In this document: one piece after another, positions 8,506 through 19,849 of the stretch
Numbering within the stretch: the first letter of the stretch is position 1
Layout of the letters: the number at the start of each line of letters is the position of its first letter
Origin: JBEOJY01 sp040275305
Lineage (GTDB): Bacteria; Pseudomonadota; Alphaproteobacteria; UBA9219
NCBI GenBank assembly: GCA_040275305.1
Contig: JBEOJY010000022.1
Location: 53,865-117,864 of the forward strand
Length of the DNA stretch: 64,000 nt
Direction of reading: 5' to 3'
The notes under the pieces: generated by a model
Databases searched by the model: none
Seen by the model: the letters and a program-made list of their open reading frames with translations, nothing else
Told to the model about the DNA's origin: nothing
Made by a program: the position numbers and the translations under genes

Positions 8506-9015
8506 ATGGCCGTTGCCCACCGCCGTCCCCCCGTTGCCTCAGACCGACGCTTGCGTCCCAACAGGGAGGGCGTGTCGGACTATGGGCCGCGCGAGCGTTG
8601 GCAGCATTCTGGGCGCGCGTTGGAACGCACGGAACGCGAGGGGATTCTTGCGGCGCGGGCGACCGAGGAACATGTGCTGGATGTCCTCGGATTGCTGGGG
8701 ATTCTCTCCTCCCGTCAGCGCGGCGCCGCTCTGGCGCTCAAGCAGGATTTTCAACAGGCGAGCCTGTCCGAGCATGTGACAAGCGGGTATAATCCCGTGC
8801 GAGTCGATCAAAGCCCAACGCCCGGCACGCGCGACCGCACCGATGCGGAAGAAGCCGCCTACAGCCGCTGGAGGGCCGCCGCGAAATCGCTTGGCGCTCG
8901 ACATTCCGGCGTGGTGCTGGCGACGGTTTGTTATGATCAATCCCCCTGCCCCGCCCAAATCGCTCTTTTGCGCGAGGGGTTGGAAAGGCTGGCGCGGTGG
9001 TACAGGATGGCATGA
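8506..9015 (+). CDS. DUF6456 domain protein
   Basis: The product is 169 residues from the ATG at 8506, which has AGGAG seven bases upstream. After a basic, disordered first 50 residues, the C-terminal part matches the pattern I know for the alphaproteobacterial DUF6456 family. It has LGILSSRQRGAALALKQDF, then HVTSGYNPVR, then DAEEAAYSRWRAAAKSLG, SGVVLATVC, and IALLREGLERLARWY at the end. The family is of unknown function and is often annotated near helix-turn-helix or replication genes. No membrane or catalytic motif is visible. It lies 94 bases upstream of valS in the same direction. Confidence 0.7.
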   Translation: MAVAHRRPPVASDRRLRPNREGVSDYGPRERWQHSGRALERTEREGILAARATEEHVLDVLGLLGILSSRQRGAALALKQDFQQASLSEHVTSGYNPVRVDQSPTPGTRDRTDAEEAAYSRWRAAAKSLGARHSGVVLATVCYDQSPCPAQIALLREGLERLARWYRMA

Positions 9016-9109
9016 CCCCTTTATTTTCGTAGATTATATGCTATTTCTTGTGTTTCCTCGCTTTTATTGAGAGCGAGGCAGCCATTGCATTTGAAAGGCG
9101 CATGATCCC

Positions 9110-11791
<2,682 letters not shown>

Positions 11792-11997
11792 TTGGAATAA
11801 ATCGCTATACTTCTCAATTACTTGTTACAGACTACGAATGCGGCCCTCAATAGGTTTTTCGCAGACAACGATTTAATTAAACAATATTTTATGTTTGGCA
11901 ACCATAATGAACTTCTTGCTAATTGAATAATTTGCAAATATCTTGAAAGTTGGTTTTATTATATCTTCTTAAACTGTTAGCTGGGGTTATTAGTGAG

Positions 11998-12411
11998 ATG
12001 AAAAAAAATATTATTGCCTATTCGATTGCCGCGTTGTTGTCCACACAAGCTTACCCTACGCTTGCAGGGGGCGTGGTTGAGGTCGGCGGCAATTTTGATC
12101 GAGGTCTAGCACCGAACAGAGCAAATACGGGCTATTGCATTCGTATAGGGAACAAATTCGACTGCAACCTTGTTGATACGGATGGATCCATTCGCGAGGA
12201 ACGCAGGGGCAATCGTCCAGAGCAAGGCGGTATTGTTCCGCTTCAAAAAAATGGCTACGGTTTAGGTGGTGTGGACGAACAGATTGCCCCTCATGGCGTT
12301 AATAGCAATCGAGGTGGTGCTTCTATAAATGGGAAAGTTATACCTGGTGGCTTCACTAGCCATCGAGGAGGAGTTCATACTTGTATCGGGGTGATAGGCT
12401 GCGGGCGATAG
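11998..12411 (+). CDS. Small exported glycine-rich protein of unknown function
   Basis: The product is 137 residues from the ATG at 11998. An upstream in-frame start at 11950 would bury the signal peptide. A lysine-rich n-region, a hydrophobic core (IIAYSIAALLSTQA) and a small-residue cleavage area (TLAGG) form a signal peptide. The mature part is glycine- and asparagine-rich, with repeated short R-GG or H-GG turns (NSNRGGAS, TSHRGGVH). Two cysteine pairs, C-I-R-I-G-N-K-F-D-C and C-I-G-V-I-G-C, suggest disulfides. The gene and flanks are AT-richer than valS. No family is recognised; acquisition by transfer is possible. Confidence 0.6.
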   Translation: MKKNIIAYSIAALLSTQAYPTLAGGVVEVGGNFDRGLAPNRANTGYCIRIGNKFDCNLVDTDGSIREERRGNRPEQGGIVPLQKNGYGLGGVDEQIAPHGVNSNRGGASINGKVIPGGFTSHRGGVHTCIGVIGCGR

Positions 12412-12554
12412 TCATAGTGATTAAAGTCTGGAAGGGCATAAATCAGGGGTGATGTTTATTGACAGCTTTTTGAAGGAGTCGTGTCGCGAGAGCAGCCTTA
12501 CTGACTTAGCTGTTTATCTGTTCAAGCATCGGTGCAACACTCTTTTAAAGATTC

Positions 12555-13124
12555 TTAGGCAGTTACTCCCTGTTGGCCGGCTGCGGCGCTCATCCAGAAA
12601 AGCGCTTTTGGCAATGACGGTTCCGTTCCCCAGCCGTTATAGTAGCACTTGGCCAGATGGATCTGCGCTTCGGCGAATCCGTCTTCTGCCGCGCTTTTCC
12701 GCAGAACAAACGCTCTCAACTCGTCTTTTTTACCGAGACACCCATGATGATACAAGTCGGCTAGGGCGATTTTCGCGCAGGACGGCGTAAAATCTTGTAG
12801 ATAGTCAGGCATGACAGCGGAGCACTTGTAGTACTTTGCAGCTATCGAGAAATTTTTTGCGGCCGCAGAGTAGGCCTGTTGTTTTTCATTGGGTTCTGCT
12901 TTGTCCAGAATTGTCCTTGCCATATGCTCTGCCAATAGCCCTAACCCGAATGATGCCCCCGGAACGCAGAATTCCGGCGGCGAGATTGGTTCTAAACATG
13001 CTGATGCTTTCTTCATTTCCTCAGCTAACTTTTCCGGGGACGATGCACAAACCGCTTCGATGACATGCTGGAACCCGCTTATCAGAGCTTGTCTGGTTTC
13101 TGTATAAATTTTTTCTCTTTGCAT
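12555..13124 (-). CDS. Sel1-like repeat protein
   Basis: The product is 189 residues from the ATG at 13124; ATGs at 13157 and 13208 are possible earlier starts. The C-terminal half contains alpha-alpha repeat units, most clearly RKSAAEDGFAEAQIHLAKCY followed by YNGWGTEPSLPKALFWMSAA, the canonical Sel1 pattern (A..G...A...LG..Y..G.GV..D..KA..W...AA). Such solenoids mediate protein contacts and often occur in signalling. The N-terminal half is helical and contains four cysteines. It is divergent from aat with overlapping 5' regions. No partner is evident. Confidence 0.7.
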   Translation of the reverse strand: MQREKIYTETRQALISGFQHVIEAVCASSPEKLAEEMKKASACLEPISPPEFCVPGASFGLGLLAEHMARTILDKAEPNEKQQAYSAAAKNFSIAAKYYKCSAVMPDYLQDFTPSCAKIALADLYHHGCLGKKDELRAFVLRKSAAEDGFAEAQIHLAKCYYNGWGTEPSLPKALFWMSAAAGQQGVTA

Positions 13125-13191
13125 ACTTACGATTCCATATCCTATTGTTATCATTTCGGAAACAATTCCTTTTATATAGCATGCGGCCTCC

Positions 13192-13869
13192 ATGACGCAA
13201 CCCCTCACCCCTTCCCTGCTCCTGCAAGCCTATGCGCAAGGAGTCTTTCCGATGGCGGAGAGCGCGGAGAGCCACGAGCTTTACTGGTTCAGTCCGCCGT
13301 TGCGGGCGGTTATCCCGCTTGTCGGGCGGTTTCATGTTTCGCGCAGTTTGCGCAAGACGATCAAGGGCAAGCCGTTTGATATCGTGTTAAACGGCGATTT
13401 CGATGCCGTGATCCGCGCCTGCGCGGAGCCTGCGGAAGACAGGCCGACAACATGGATCAACCAAGAGATTTTTGATCTTTACGGGGCGCTGCACCGGATG
13501 GGGCAGGCGCATTCCATCGAGGCGCGGGACCGCGCGACGGGGGCTTTGGTCGGCGGGCTTTATGGCGTCAGTCTGGGCGGGGCGTTTTTCGGCGAAAGCA
13601 TGTTTTCTCGCGCTGCGGACGCGAGCAAGGTCGCGCTTGTCTATCTTGTCGCTTTGCTTCGCCATTGCGGCTTTACGCTGCTTGACGCGCAATTCCAAAC
13701 ACCGCATCTGGCGAAGTTCGGCACTACCGAGATTCCGTGCGAGGACTATCTGGAACGGTTGCGGGAATCCATCGCGCTGACTGTCGCTTTGGCCTCTCCT
13801 TCCGGCGAGTCCTTGTGGGATCATCTGGCGGCGGGGGTCGCGGGCGGCGGCGTTGCCGACTGTGGTTGA
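13192..13869 (+). CDS. aat: Leucyl/phenylalanyl-tRNA--protein transferase
   Basis: Aat adds Leu or Phe from charged tRNA to N-terminal Arg or Lys of proteins, marking them for ClpS/ClpAP degradation. The 225 residues match the family length. Typical motifs are LLQAYAQGVFPMAES near the N-terminus, YWFSPPLRAVIPL at about 31-43, TWINQEIFDLYGALHRMG with the AHSIEA segment, and GGLYGVSLGGAFFGESMFSR with SKVALVYL. The last 15 residues are glycine- and alanine-rich and overlap the end of the DUF2155 gene on the other strand by about 50 bases, an unusually long convergent overlap. Confidence 0.95.
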   Translation: MTQPLTPSLLLQAYAQGVFPMAESAESHELYWFSPPLRAVIPLVGRFHVSRSLRKTIKGKPFDIVLNGDFDAVIRACAEPAEDRPTTWINQEIFDLYGALHRMGQAHSIEARDRATGALVGGLYGVSLGGAFFGESMFSRAADASKVALVYLVALLRHCGFTLLDAQFQTPHLAKFGTTEIPCEDYLERLRESIALTVALASPSGESLWDHLAAGVAGGGVADCG

Positions 13870-14342
13870 TCCTGTGGCGCAGCTTCCTCAGCGTTGGATG
13901 ACGGCAACGGGGCGCCGTCGCAGCCCGTCACCCACAGGTCATAAACAGGGTGCTCCATGGCTGACAGCGACGGGCTTGAAGCATACATCCATCCGCGAAA
14001 CACCGGAGCGTCGTTCGCGCCCGGCCTGATTTCGACGACTTCGACATAGGCGGCGGATTCCGGCGCGTCTTCCGGCTGGGTCGCCCGGCATGCCCGCACG
14101 ATTATGGCAAGCTTGCCAAAAGTCAGCGGGCGCCCAATCGGCACCTTCAGCTCCTCGACGCGCGCGGTGATTTTATCGAGGGCGCGGAGCACGGCGAACG
14201 GGTATTCGACCGAAGGCACTATGGCTTGCGCAGATCCGCAGGCCACGCCTAATCCTGCGCATGTTGCGCCAAGAAGCAAAATTCCTTTCCAGCCTCGAAG
14301 GCCGGCGCCATGCGTTGCGCTGAGCTTGATGCCAAACATCAA
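13821..14342 (-). CDS. DUF2155 domain protein, exported
   Basis: The product is 173 residues with an N-terminal hydrophobic signal sequence (GILLLGATCAGLGVACGSAQA). The domain spans about residues 45-150. It shows VLRALDKITARVEELKVPIG, then LAIIVRACRATQPEDAP, then GWMYASSPSLSAMEHPVYDL with WVTGC, a strongly conserved alphaproteobacterial arrangement. Its function is unknown; it is periplasmic by prediction. Its ATG overlaps the mlaD stop by four bases (ATGA), so it is translated with mlaD and downstream of NDUFA12. The proline- and alanine-rich C-terminus overlaps aat on the opposite strand. Confidence 0.85.
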   Translation of the reverse strand: MMFGIKLSATHGAGLRGWKGILLLGATCAGLGVACGSAQAIVPSVEYPFAVLRALDKITARVEELKVPIGRPLTFGKLAIIVRACRATQPEDAPESAAYVEVVEIRPGANDAPVFRGWMYASSPSLSAMEHPVYDLWVTGCDGAPLPSSNAEEAAPQDQPQSATPPPATPAAR

Positions 14343-14920
14343 GGATGCGTCGTGGGAATAGCCTGCGTTGCCGGAGTTGCTGGGGCGGCGACAGGTGCCT
14401 GTAGGACGGCGGGGATTTGAGCATTGGGTGCTGGCGCTTCGGGAGCATGCTGCGCTTCGCTCTTTTTGTTGCCATAGATGACCTGCCCGATCAGGTCGTC
14501 GAGACGCATGGGGGCCTGTGTGCGCGTAAGAATGCCAGTCCCATCGGTTTTGATCGTATCCTCTTCAACGCCGGGTTCCAGCGAGAGATATTTGCCGCCC
14601 AGAAGGCTTTCGGACGCCACCATCGCGATGGTATCGCTTGGCAGGCGAACGCTGGGATCAACTGTGAATTTTATTTTGACGAGATATTGCGTGGGTCCCG
14701 GTTCGGTGATCAGGTTCAACTCCGCTACCGAACCGACCTTGACTCCGTTGATTTTGACGTCAATGCCCTCTTTCAGTCCATCAACCATAGGAAAATTGGC
14801 GGCGACCGTATATCCTTTCACGACGTGGAGGTCGGAGCTTGTGTAAGCAAACCCCAGAAACAATGCTGCCACGGCCAGCACAACCGCGCCCAGAATGGTT
14901 TCAAAAACGCTGCGTCCCAT
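14339..14920 (-). CDS. mlaD: Outer-membrane lipid asymmetry protein MlaD (MCE domain)
   Basis: MlaD forms a hexameric MCE ring on the inner-membrane MlaFEDB transporter, which exchanges phospholipids with periplasmic MlaC. The 193-residue protein has one N-terminal membrane anchor (residues about 7-27). An MCE domain follows, with FPMVDGLKEGIDVKINGVKVGSV in the classic position, and a helix ending QAPMRLDDLIGQVIYG. The tail is rich in Ala and Pro. mlaE, mlaF and mlaB are not adjacent, while mlaC and mlaA are elsewhere in the window, so the pathway genes are dispersed. It is coupled to DUF2155 and preceded by NDUFA12, a common alphaproteobacterial order. Confidence 0.88.
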   Translation of the reverse strand: MGRSVFETILGAVVLAVAALFLGFAYTSSDLHVVKGYTVAANFPMVDGLKEGIDVKINGVKVGSVAELNLITEPGPTQYLVKIKFTVDPSVRLPSDTIAMVASESLLGGKYLSLEPGVEEDTIKTDGTGILTRTQAPMRLDDLIGQVIYGNKKSEAQHAPEAPAPNAQIPAVLQAPVAAPATPATQAIPTTHP

Positions 14921-14941
14921 TGTCGTTATCCTTTCGTTTTA

Positions 14942-15349
14942 TTAATTCGTCTCGTTCGGCGTCCAGGCTTGATAGTCGCCGGTCGCTTTTTGACGGTTGT
15001 TTCCTTTTAGCGTGTGTCCCGGCGGCATCCACGCAGCGCGCGTTCCGGTCAAATTTTGCTGATGCGTCTTTTGCCATGGTTTGTGATAAGGGCCGTTCGC
15101 TTCGAGCGGCGCGTTCGCCATGTGGTGCAACCAGATGTGCCATTCCGGAGGGACTTTGCTTGCTTCAGGCTCTCCGTTATAGATCACCCAGCGTTTCTCG
15201 CGCAGCCCTTCTGGCGCGTGGCGCGAGCGGTAGTAGACGTTGCCATACGCATCCTGCCCCATCTTGATTCCGTACAAGATGGTTTGGAGTCTGGTTCCGA
15301 ATTGCGAAAGCCTGCGTATGAAGGAGAAATTTTCCATGACCGTCATCAT
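14942..15349 (-). CDS. NADH:ubiquinone oxidoreductase subunit NDUFA12 family protein
   Basis: The product is 135 residues. The family pattern is clear: LYGIKMGQDAYGNVYY, then EKRWVIYNGEPEASKVPPEW, then HIWLHHMANAPLEA, and a tail ending in a tryptophan-containing TP segment. In alphaproteobacteria and mitochondria this is an accessory subunit of respiratory complex I. The double Met start (MMTVMEN) leaves the exact initiator open by a few residues. It lies 21 bases upstream of mlaD in the same direction, so the three genes NDUFA12, mlaD and DUF2155 are probably one transcript. Confidence 0.93.
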   Translation of the reverse strand: MMTVMENFSFIRRLSQFGTRLQTILYGIKMGQDAYGNVYYRSRHAPEGLREKRWVIYNGEPEASKVPPEWHIWLHHMANAPLEANGPYHKPWQKTHQQNLTGTRAAWMPPGHTLKGNNRQKATGDYQAWTPNETN

Positions 15350-15516
15350 GTGACATTCCGACGCGCAAAAGTCGCGCCCCAGAATCAGCGGGGATATTCA
15401 TGAAATATAAAGATCATTGACCGCTGCTTGTCCAGCAGTCTTATCTAAGAGTTTGTCGCGTGTCTCGTTCGGGCAACGCCTGATATCTTTTTCAGTCTTT
15501 CCGTTTCGCATGCGGG

Positions 15517-15659
15517 TATACTCTGTCTCCGTGAAAACCCGAAAAAGCCAAAAGGGTTGTTATTCCGCATAAATTTTCTTTCGTCTTGCTACGCAATCCA
15601 AAAAGAAAATTTTGCGGAATGACGGCTCGTTTTTCGGGTTTTCGCGGAGACAGAGTATA
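15517..15659. repeat. Family A inverted-repeat element A3 (143 bp)
   Basis: It is a near-perfect palindrome. The left TATACTCTGTCTCCGTGAAA and right TCGCGGAGACAGAGTATA arms are inverted copies, joined by an inner pair ATTCCGCATAAATTTTCTTT and AAAGAAAATTTTGCGGAAT. It is the shortest intact member seen and contains no gene. It abuts the mucR terminator. Nothing else was seen in 15350-15516. Confidence 0.85.
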
Positions 15660-15661
15660 AT

Positions 15662-15699
15662 AAAAAAAGCCCCTTGCCGTCGCCGGCAAGGGGCTTTTT
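15662..15699. terminator. Bidirectional intrinsic terminator downstream of mucR
   Basis: A-rich flank, a GC stem (AGCCCCTTGCC paired with GGCAAGGGGCT) and a T-run on both strands. It lies 22 bases past the mucR stop on the minus strand and directly beside a family A element. Confidence 0.85.
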
Positions 15700-15721
15700 G
15701 TAGCTTGTCGCTGGGGCGTTG

Positions 15722-16147
15722 TTACGCGGCTTTCTGCTTTCCTGTCGTACGGCGCGAGGTGCCAAGGCCAATTTGCTTGGCGAGCTTGCTGCGCTGCTTG
15801 GCGTAGTTCGGCGCAACCATTGGATAGTCGGAACCGAGCGCCCAACGTTCGCGGTATTGATCCGGCGTCATGTTGTAGGATGTCTTGAGGTGGCGCTTCA
15901 ACATCTTGAGCTTTTTTCCATCTTCAAGACAAACGATGTAATCAGGAAACACGGACTTCTTTGGCGAAACCGCTGGATCGGGGCGATCGGCGATGCCGCC
16001 CTGCCCCAACTGATTCAGCGATTGATATATTGTGTTCATTATTTGCGGCAAGTCTGCGGTTGAAACATTATTGTGGCCGACATAGGCGGCCAAAATCTGC
16101 GCAGTCAACGCAACAAGTTTTTCATTCGATGCGGTCGTCTCGGCCAT
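15722..16147 (-). CDS. MucR/Ros family transcriptional regulator
   Basis: The product is 141 residues from the ATG at 16147, which follows a GGAGAATATC site; an ATG at 16171 would add eight residues. MucR proteins bind AT-rich promoters through a prokaryotic zinc finger and control exopolysaccharide, motility and cell-cycle genes. Here residues about 75-100 give DYIVCLEDGKKLKMLKRHLK, then the conserved MTPDQYRERWAL and DYPMVAPNYAKQRSKLAK. Only one cysteine is visible in the finger region where many members have C..C, as in MucR variants lacking the first cysteine. A strong terminator follows. Confidence 0.93.
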   Translation of the reverse strand: MAETTASNEKLVALTAQILAAYVGHNNVSTADLPQIMNTIYQSLNQLGQGGIADRPDPAVSPKKSVFPDYIVCLEDGKKLKMLKRHLKTSYNMTPDQYRERWALGSDYPMVAPNYAKQRSKLAKQIGLGTSRRTTGKQKAA

Positions 16148-16321
16148 GATATTCTCCAAAAAATACTGCAATGCTGCAGGTTCATTCAGTTTACGAGAAT
16201 ATATTATGCTACTTTACAGCTACATCAGTCAAGCCTAGATATCTATTATTGTAATAAAATTGGACAATAAAATGACGTTTCTTGTGTCGCATCCCAATAA
16301 AATTTTGGCAAGGCGGCAATC

Positions 16322-17677
16322 ATGAATGTTGTTCGTTCCCTCGCGTATCGAGATCCCTTCGCAATATTCCGCGCGCTGGCGCATGACGAGTCCGCAGCTC
16401 TTTTCGAGCATATGGGGCGCACACAAGATGGCCGTCGCTGCGTGATGATCGCCGCGAATCCTGCGGATATTCTTTGTTGCCATGACTTGAATGCGCATAA
16501 CAGTTTTTTAGAACGTTTGCGCCCGCTGTTTACCAAAGAGGGCGCGCAAGGAGATTTGATCTGGCCCGGCGGCGTTATTGGCTATTTTGGGTATGAACTT
16601 GCCCATGAGATTGAGCGCCTTCCCAAGCCTAAAATTGATGCTCATGCGTCATTTCCGCTTGCTTTTCTTGGCGTTTACGAGGCAGTCGCGCTTTACGACA
16701 CAGAAAAACTGCAGGCTTGGGTTGTCGGCTCAGGGCCGCGCGCCGAAGAGCGGGTGGAGGAGCTCGCCGCGAGGCTTTCTTGCGCTCCGCCTCACATGCT
16801 ACCCAATATTGGTGGTGGGCTTCTTGTTTCCCGACACGGCGCGCCTGCGTTCAATCCTTGGGAGCGTGAAATCAGTCGCGGAGAATTCGAACGCGCGATT
16901 GGCCGCGTGATCGACTATATATACTCTGGCGATATTTTTCAGGCCAATTTGAGCCAGCGCTTTCTGGCGCAAAGACCTCGCGGCGTCAGCGATTATGATC
17001 TTTTCCTGCGTCTTCGCGCACGAAGCCCGGCCCCCTACTCCGCCTTTCTGCGTTGCGGCGATGTTTCTCTGGCTAGCGCGTCGCCTGAGCTATTTCTTCG
17101 AGTGGACGCGCGCGGGCATGTCGAAAGTCAGCCGATCAAAGGCACACGTCCACGCGGGACTGGGCGCGCCGAAGATATGGCTCTTGCGGATGCATTACGC
17201 TCGAGCGCCAAAGACCATGCGGAAAATCTTATGATCGTCGATGTCATGCGCAACGATCTGGCGCGGGCTTGCCGGGTGGGCAGCGTGCGCGTGCCGAGGC
17301 TGTGCGAGCTTGAGACGTTTCCTAGCGTCCATCATCTTGTCTCCCACGTTGAGGGCGACTTGAGCGCAGGTTTGTCCCCGGTTGATCTCTTACGCGCGAG
17401 CTTTCCGGGCGCTTCGATCTCTGGCGCGCCGAAAATTCGCGCGATGGAAATCATTCATGAGCTTGAATCCGCTCCGCGAGGGCCCTACTGCGGTTGCTTT
17501 GGCTGGATTGGATTTAATGGCGCGATGGAACTTGCGATGACGATCCGCACGTTGGCGATTCAGCGCGACACTGTGATCGCGCAGGCGGGCGGCGGCATTG
17601 TGGCTGATTCGGTTCCCGCAGACGAATATGACGAAACGCTTGTTAAAGCCGCGCCGCTGCTCGATACTCTTGTGTAG
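16322..17677 (+). CDS. pabB: Aminodeoxychorismate synthase component I
   Basis: PabB, with the PabA amidotransferase, turns chorismate into 4-amino-4-deoxychorismate for folate. The 451 residues cover an N-terminal domain and the chorismate-binding domain. The motif PIKGTRPRG (about residue 275) carries the lysine characteristic of PabB, where TrpE has alanine. The catalytic end has FPGASISGAPKIRAMEII and IAQAGGGIVADSVPADEYDET. pabA is not in the window. pabC follows after a 240-base gap holding a family B repeat, so the pair was probably contiguous before the repeat arrived. Confidence 0.93.
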   Translation: MNVVRSLAYRDPFAIFRALAHDESAALFEHMGRTQDGRRCVMIAANPADILCCHDLNAHNSFLERLRPLFTKEGAQGDLIWPGGVIGYFGYELAHEIERLPKPKIDAHASFPLAFLGVYEAVALYDTEKLQAWVVGSGPRAEERVEELAARLSCAPPHMLPNIGGGLLVSRHGAPAFNPWEREISRGEFERAIGRVIDYIYSGDIFQANLSQRFLAQRPRGVSDYDLFLRLRARSPAPYSAFLRCGDVSLASASPELFLRVDARGHVESQPIKGTRPRGTGRAEDMALADALRSSAKDHAENLMIVDVMRNDLARACRVGSVRVPRLCELETFPSVHHLVSHVEGDLSAGLSPVDLLRASFPGASISGAPKIRAMEIIHELESAPRGPYCGCFGWIGFNGAMELAMTIRTLAIQRDTVIAQAGGGIVADSVPADEYDETLVKAAPLLDTLV

Positions 17678-17739
17678 TATTACTGTGTCAATAAATGGCC
17701 TTTCTTTGCGACAAAACAGGCAAACGACACAAAAAGTGC

Positions 17740-17853
17740 CGTCATCGCGAGGAGCCGCAGGCGACGTGGCGATCCAGAGTCGTGAAAAAAGTCCTTACGA
17801 TTCTGGATTGCCGCGTCGTTCCCGCCTTCGGCGGGAATCTCCTCGCAATGACG
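17740..17853. repeat. Family B palindromic repeat between pabB and pabC
   Basis: The unit reads CGTCATCGCGAGGAGCCGCA, then CGATCCAGAGTC, and on the far side GATTCTGGATTGCCGCGTC and CTCCTCGCAATGACG. These are inverted halves able to form a long hairpin. The rest of 17678-17917 shows only the pabC leader. Confidence 0.85.
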
Positions 17854-17917
17854 ACGCAGTTTTGTATTTTGTTCTCCGCAGGCTCGCGGTGGGTTTGACA
17901 AACAACGGGGCATTTCG

Positions 17918-18724
17918 ATGATCGTATGGCTTAACGGAGCGTTGGTAGATTCCTCGCTTGCGCGCATTGATCCTTTCGATCGCGGCTTTCTGCTGGGCGA
18001 CGGCTTATTCGAAACGATGGCCGCGCGTGGCACTTTGGTTCCCCGATTGTCTGCGCATCGAGAGCGTTTGCGGAGAGGTTGCGATTTGCTGGGGCTACCG
18101 TTTCCCGACGTGGCTCTTGATAACGCGATACAGTCCTTGCTTATCGCCAATCAGGCGAGCGGCGGCGCAGTGCGGCTTACCTGGACGCGGGGGCCGGGCG
18201 CGAGAGGGGTGGTTCCGTCTGAGGCCCTTAACCCGACGCTTCTGCTCACGGTTGGTCCGGTTCCGCCGCCTGCTCCGCCTGCGCGATGCGTCTTCGCTGA
18301 AACCACTCGGCGCAACGAGCATTCGCCTTTGTGCCAGATCAAGACCATCAATTATCTCGACAATATTTTGGCTCGGCGCGAAGCGGTTCTGCGCGGGGCC
18401 GACGATGCCTTGCTGCTGAACACCGCAGGACGCCTTGCCGAGGCGACATCATCGAATCTTTTTGTGGTGCATGGGAGTCGCATTCTCACGCCGCCTGTGT
18501 CCGACGGCGCGTTACCGGGTGTCGTGAGGGACGCGATTCTGAATGCGGGTGATGCTCTTGAACAGCCGCTCGCGCCGGAAGATATTCTCAACGCCGATGA
18601 GATCTTTCTGACGAACAGTCTGAGCTGGCGCGCTGTGCGGTCGCTCGACAGTCAGGAGATTCCGGTTCCTGCGGAGGCAAATTCCGCAAGAATTGCGATA
18701 GCTCACAGGTTTTCCGCTTTATAG
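17918..18724 (+). CDS. pabC: Aminodeoxychorismate lyase (fold type IV PLP enzyme)
   Basis: PabC removes pyruvate from aminodeoxychorismate to give p-aminobenzoate. The 268 residues are normal for the family. VWLNGALVD at the start, FDRGFLLGDGLFETM at about 23-37 and IKTINYLDNILARREA (the lysine is the likely PLP Schiff base) are hallmarks of class IV aminotransferases. AEATSSNLFVV and PPVSDGALPGVVRD follow. D-amino-acid or branched-chain aminotransferases share the fold; the adjacent pabB makes PabC the best call. It converges on mlaC with a 17-base gap. Confidence 0.88.
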   Translation: MIVWLNGALVDSSLARIDPFDRGFLLGDGLFETMAARGTLVPRLSAHRERLRRGCDLLGLPFPDVALDNAIQSLLIANQASGGAVRLTWTRGPGARGVVPSEALNPTLLLTVGPVPPPAPPARCVFAETTRRNEHSPLCQIKTINYLDNILARREAVLRGADDALLLNTAGRLAEATSSNLFVVHGSRILTPPVSDGALPGVVRDAILNAGDALEQPLAPEDILNADEIFLTNSLSWRAVRSLDSQEIPVPAEANSARIAIAHRFSAL

Positions 18725-18741
18725 AGGTCCGGAAAGGGTTT

Positions 18742-19440
18742 TTACCCCGATTTGCCAGCGGCGGCCTGATTTGCCTGAAGCTGATTGCGCATGAGGGACA
18801 GGAGTCCTTCAATCTGGCCGCCGTTATTCTGCACCACAGCGGCATATTCCTGACGCTGCGTGACGCTGAGGCTCACGCCTTCCACCATCACGTCGATCAC
18901 GCCGAGCTTGCCGTCCCTTTGCCGTACGCGCCAGTCAATAGAGGTCGGCTGCGAGCCATCGGGATGCGTGATCTGACTTGTCACGATCGTATCTTTCTCC
19001 GATTCCTGACGCGCGCCCGTCACTACGAAACCTTCGCCTGTGTAAAGCGTTAGGCGGTCGCCATAGGTCCTGATAACTAGGTCGCCGAACAGGCGCATAT
19101 ATTCTTTTTGCTGCTCAGGCGTTGCCGTATTCCAGTAACGGCCAATCACGAAGCGGCCGATGGTCGGCAGGTCGAACGTGTCGATCAAGATTTCGCGAAA
19201 TTTGTCGGCGCGCTGCTGCTGCGTGTTCTTCGCATCCGCGATGACTCCGATGGCGCGATCGCCGAGACTTTGGATAAATTTGCCGGCAGGCGAGCCTATC
19301 GCCGGGTTGCGCGTGGTCGTAGCCGCCGATGTCGCAGGCGTTGCTGCGGCAGCCCAAGCCGCTTGCGGCGCCATGCCAGCAACCGCAGGAATCATCACGG
19401 AAAGAAACGCCGCAACGGCTGAACGCGATACCACAGTCAT
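18742..19440 (-). CDS. mlaC: Phospholipid-binding protein MlaC (Ttg2D family)
   Basis: MlaC ferries phospholipids across the periplasm between MlaA at the outer membrane and MlaFEDB. From the ATG at 19440 (GGGGAGA about ten bases upstream) the protein is 232 residues with a signal peptide ending PQAAWAA. The MlaC core shows FREILIDTFDLPTIGRFVIG, then PEQQKEYMRLFGDLVIRTYG and YGDRLTLYTGEGF, then IDWRVRQRDGKLGVIDVMVE and GVSLSVTQRQEY. A later region covers the lipid-binding tail. HpnM, a hopanoid-linked paralogue, is the main alternative. mlaD and mlaA are elsewhere in this window. Confidence 0.92.
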   Translation of the reverse strand: MTVVSRSAVAAFLSVMIPAVAGMAPQAAWAAAATPATSAATTTRNPAIGSPAGKFIQSLGDRAIGVIADAKNTQQQRADKFREILIDTFDLPTIGRFVIGRYWNTATPEQQKEYMRLFGDLVIRTYGDRLTLYTGEGFVVTGARQESEKDTIVTSQITHPDGSQPTSIDWRVRQRDGKLGVIDVMVEGVSLSVTQRQEYAAVVQNNGGQIEGLLSLMRNQLQANQAAAGKSG

Positions 19441-19849
19441 CTTGAATGATCTCCCCTTGCTTTGGATGTCGGTTACTGCGGTCCAGTCAGGCACGCGCTC
19501 CTTCTATGCTTTTTGTCATGGATAAACTTCCAGCGCAAGCCCCTGCTTATTCGCCCCACATCTTGCTTATTCTCCGTATTTATAGCTTGAGACCATGGCA
19601 AAACAGTGTCGAAGTTTTTGACCCAGCGCGACGCGGGGCGATGAATTTTGACCGAGTGTGTCTTTTGAAAATCTTGTCAAAGGTCAATGATTTTATGTCT
19701 TCCAAGCCATTCATTTGGGCAGCTTGGGGTTACAAAATTTTTAACGCGATAATAGACGTTGCCGCCCTAATTTTGTCATGCTTCCTTGCGATATGGATTG
19801 ATAGACTCAAATGTTTGAGTTTTTATACTCATCTGAAAGGATTCCCCCT
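19441..19849. other. AT-rich intergenic region, no gene found
   Basis: This 409-base stretch lies between divergent mlaC and the His/Lys-rich gene. It should hold promoters for both. Frames on the plus strand near 19446-19862 show no family and no ribosome-binding site. No repeat family was seen. Confidence 0.4.
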
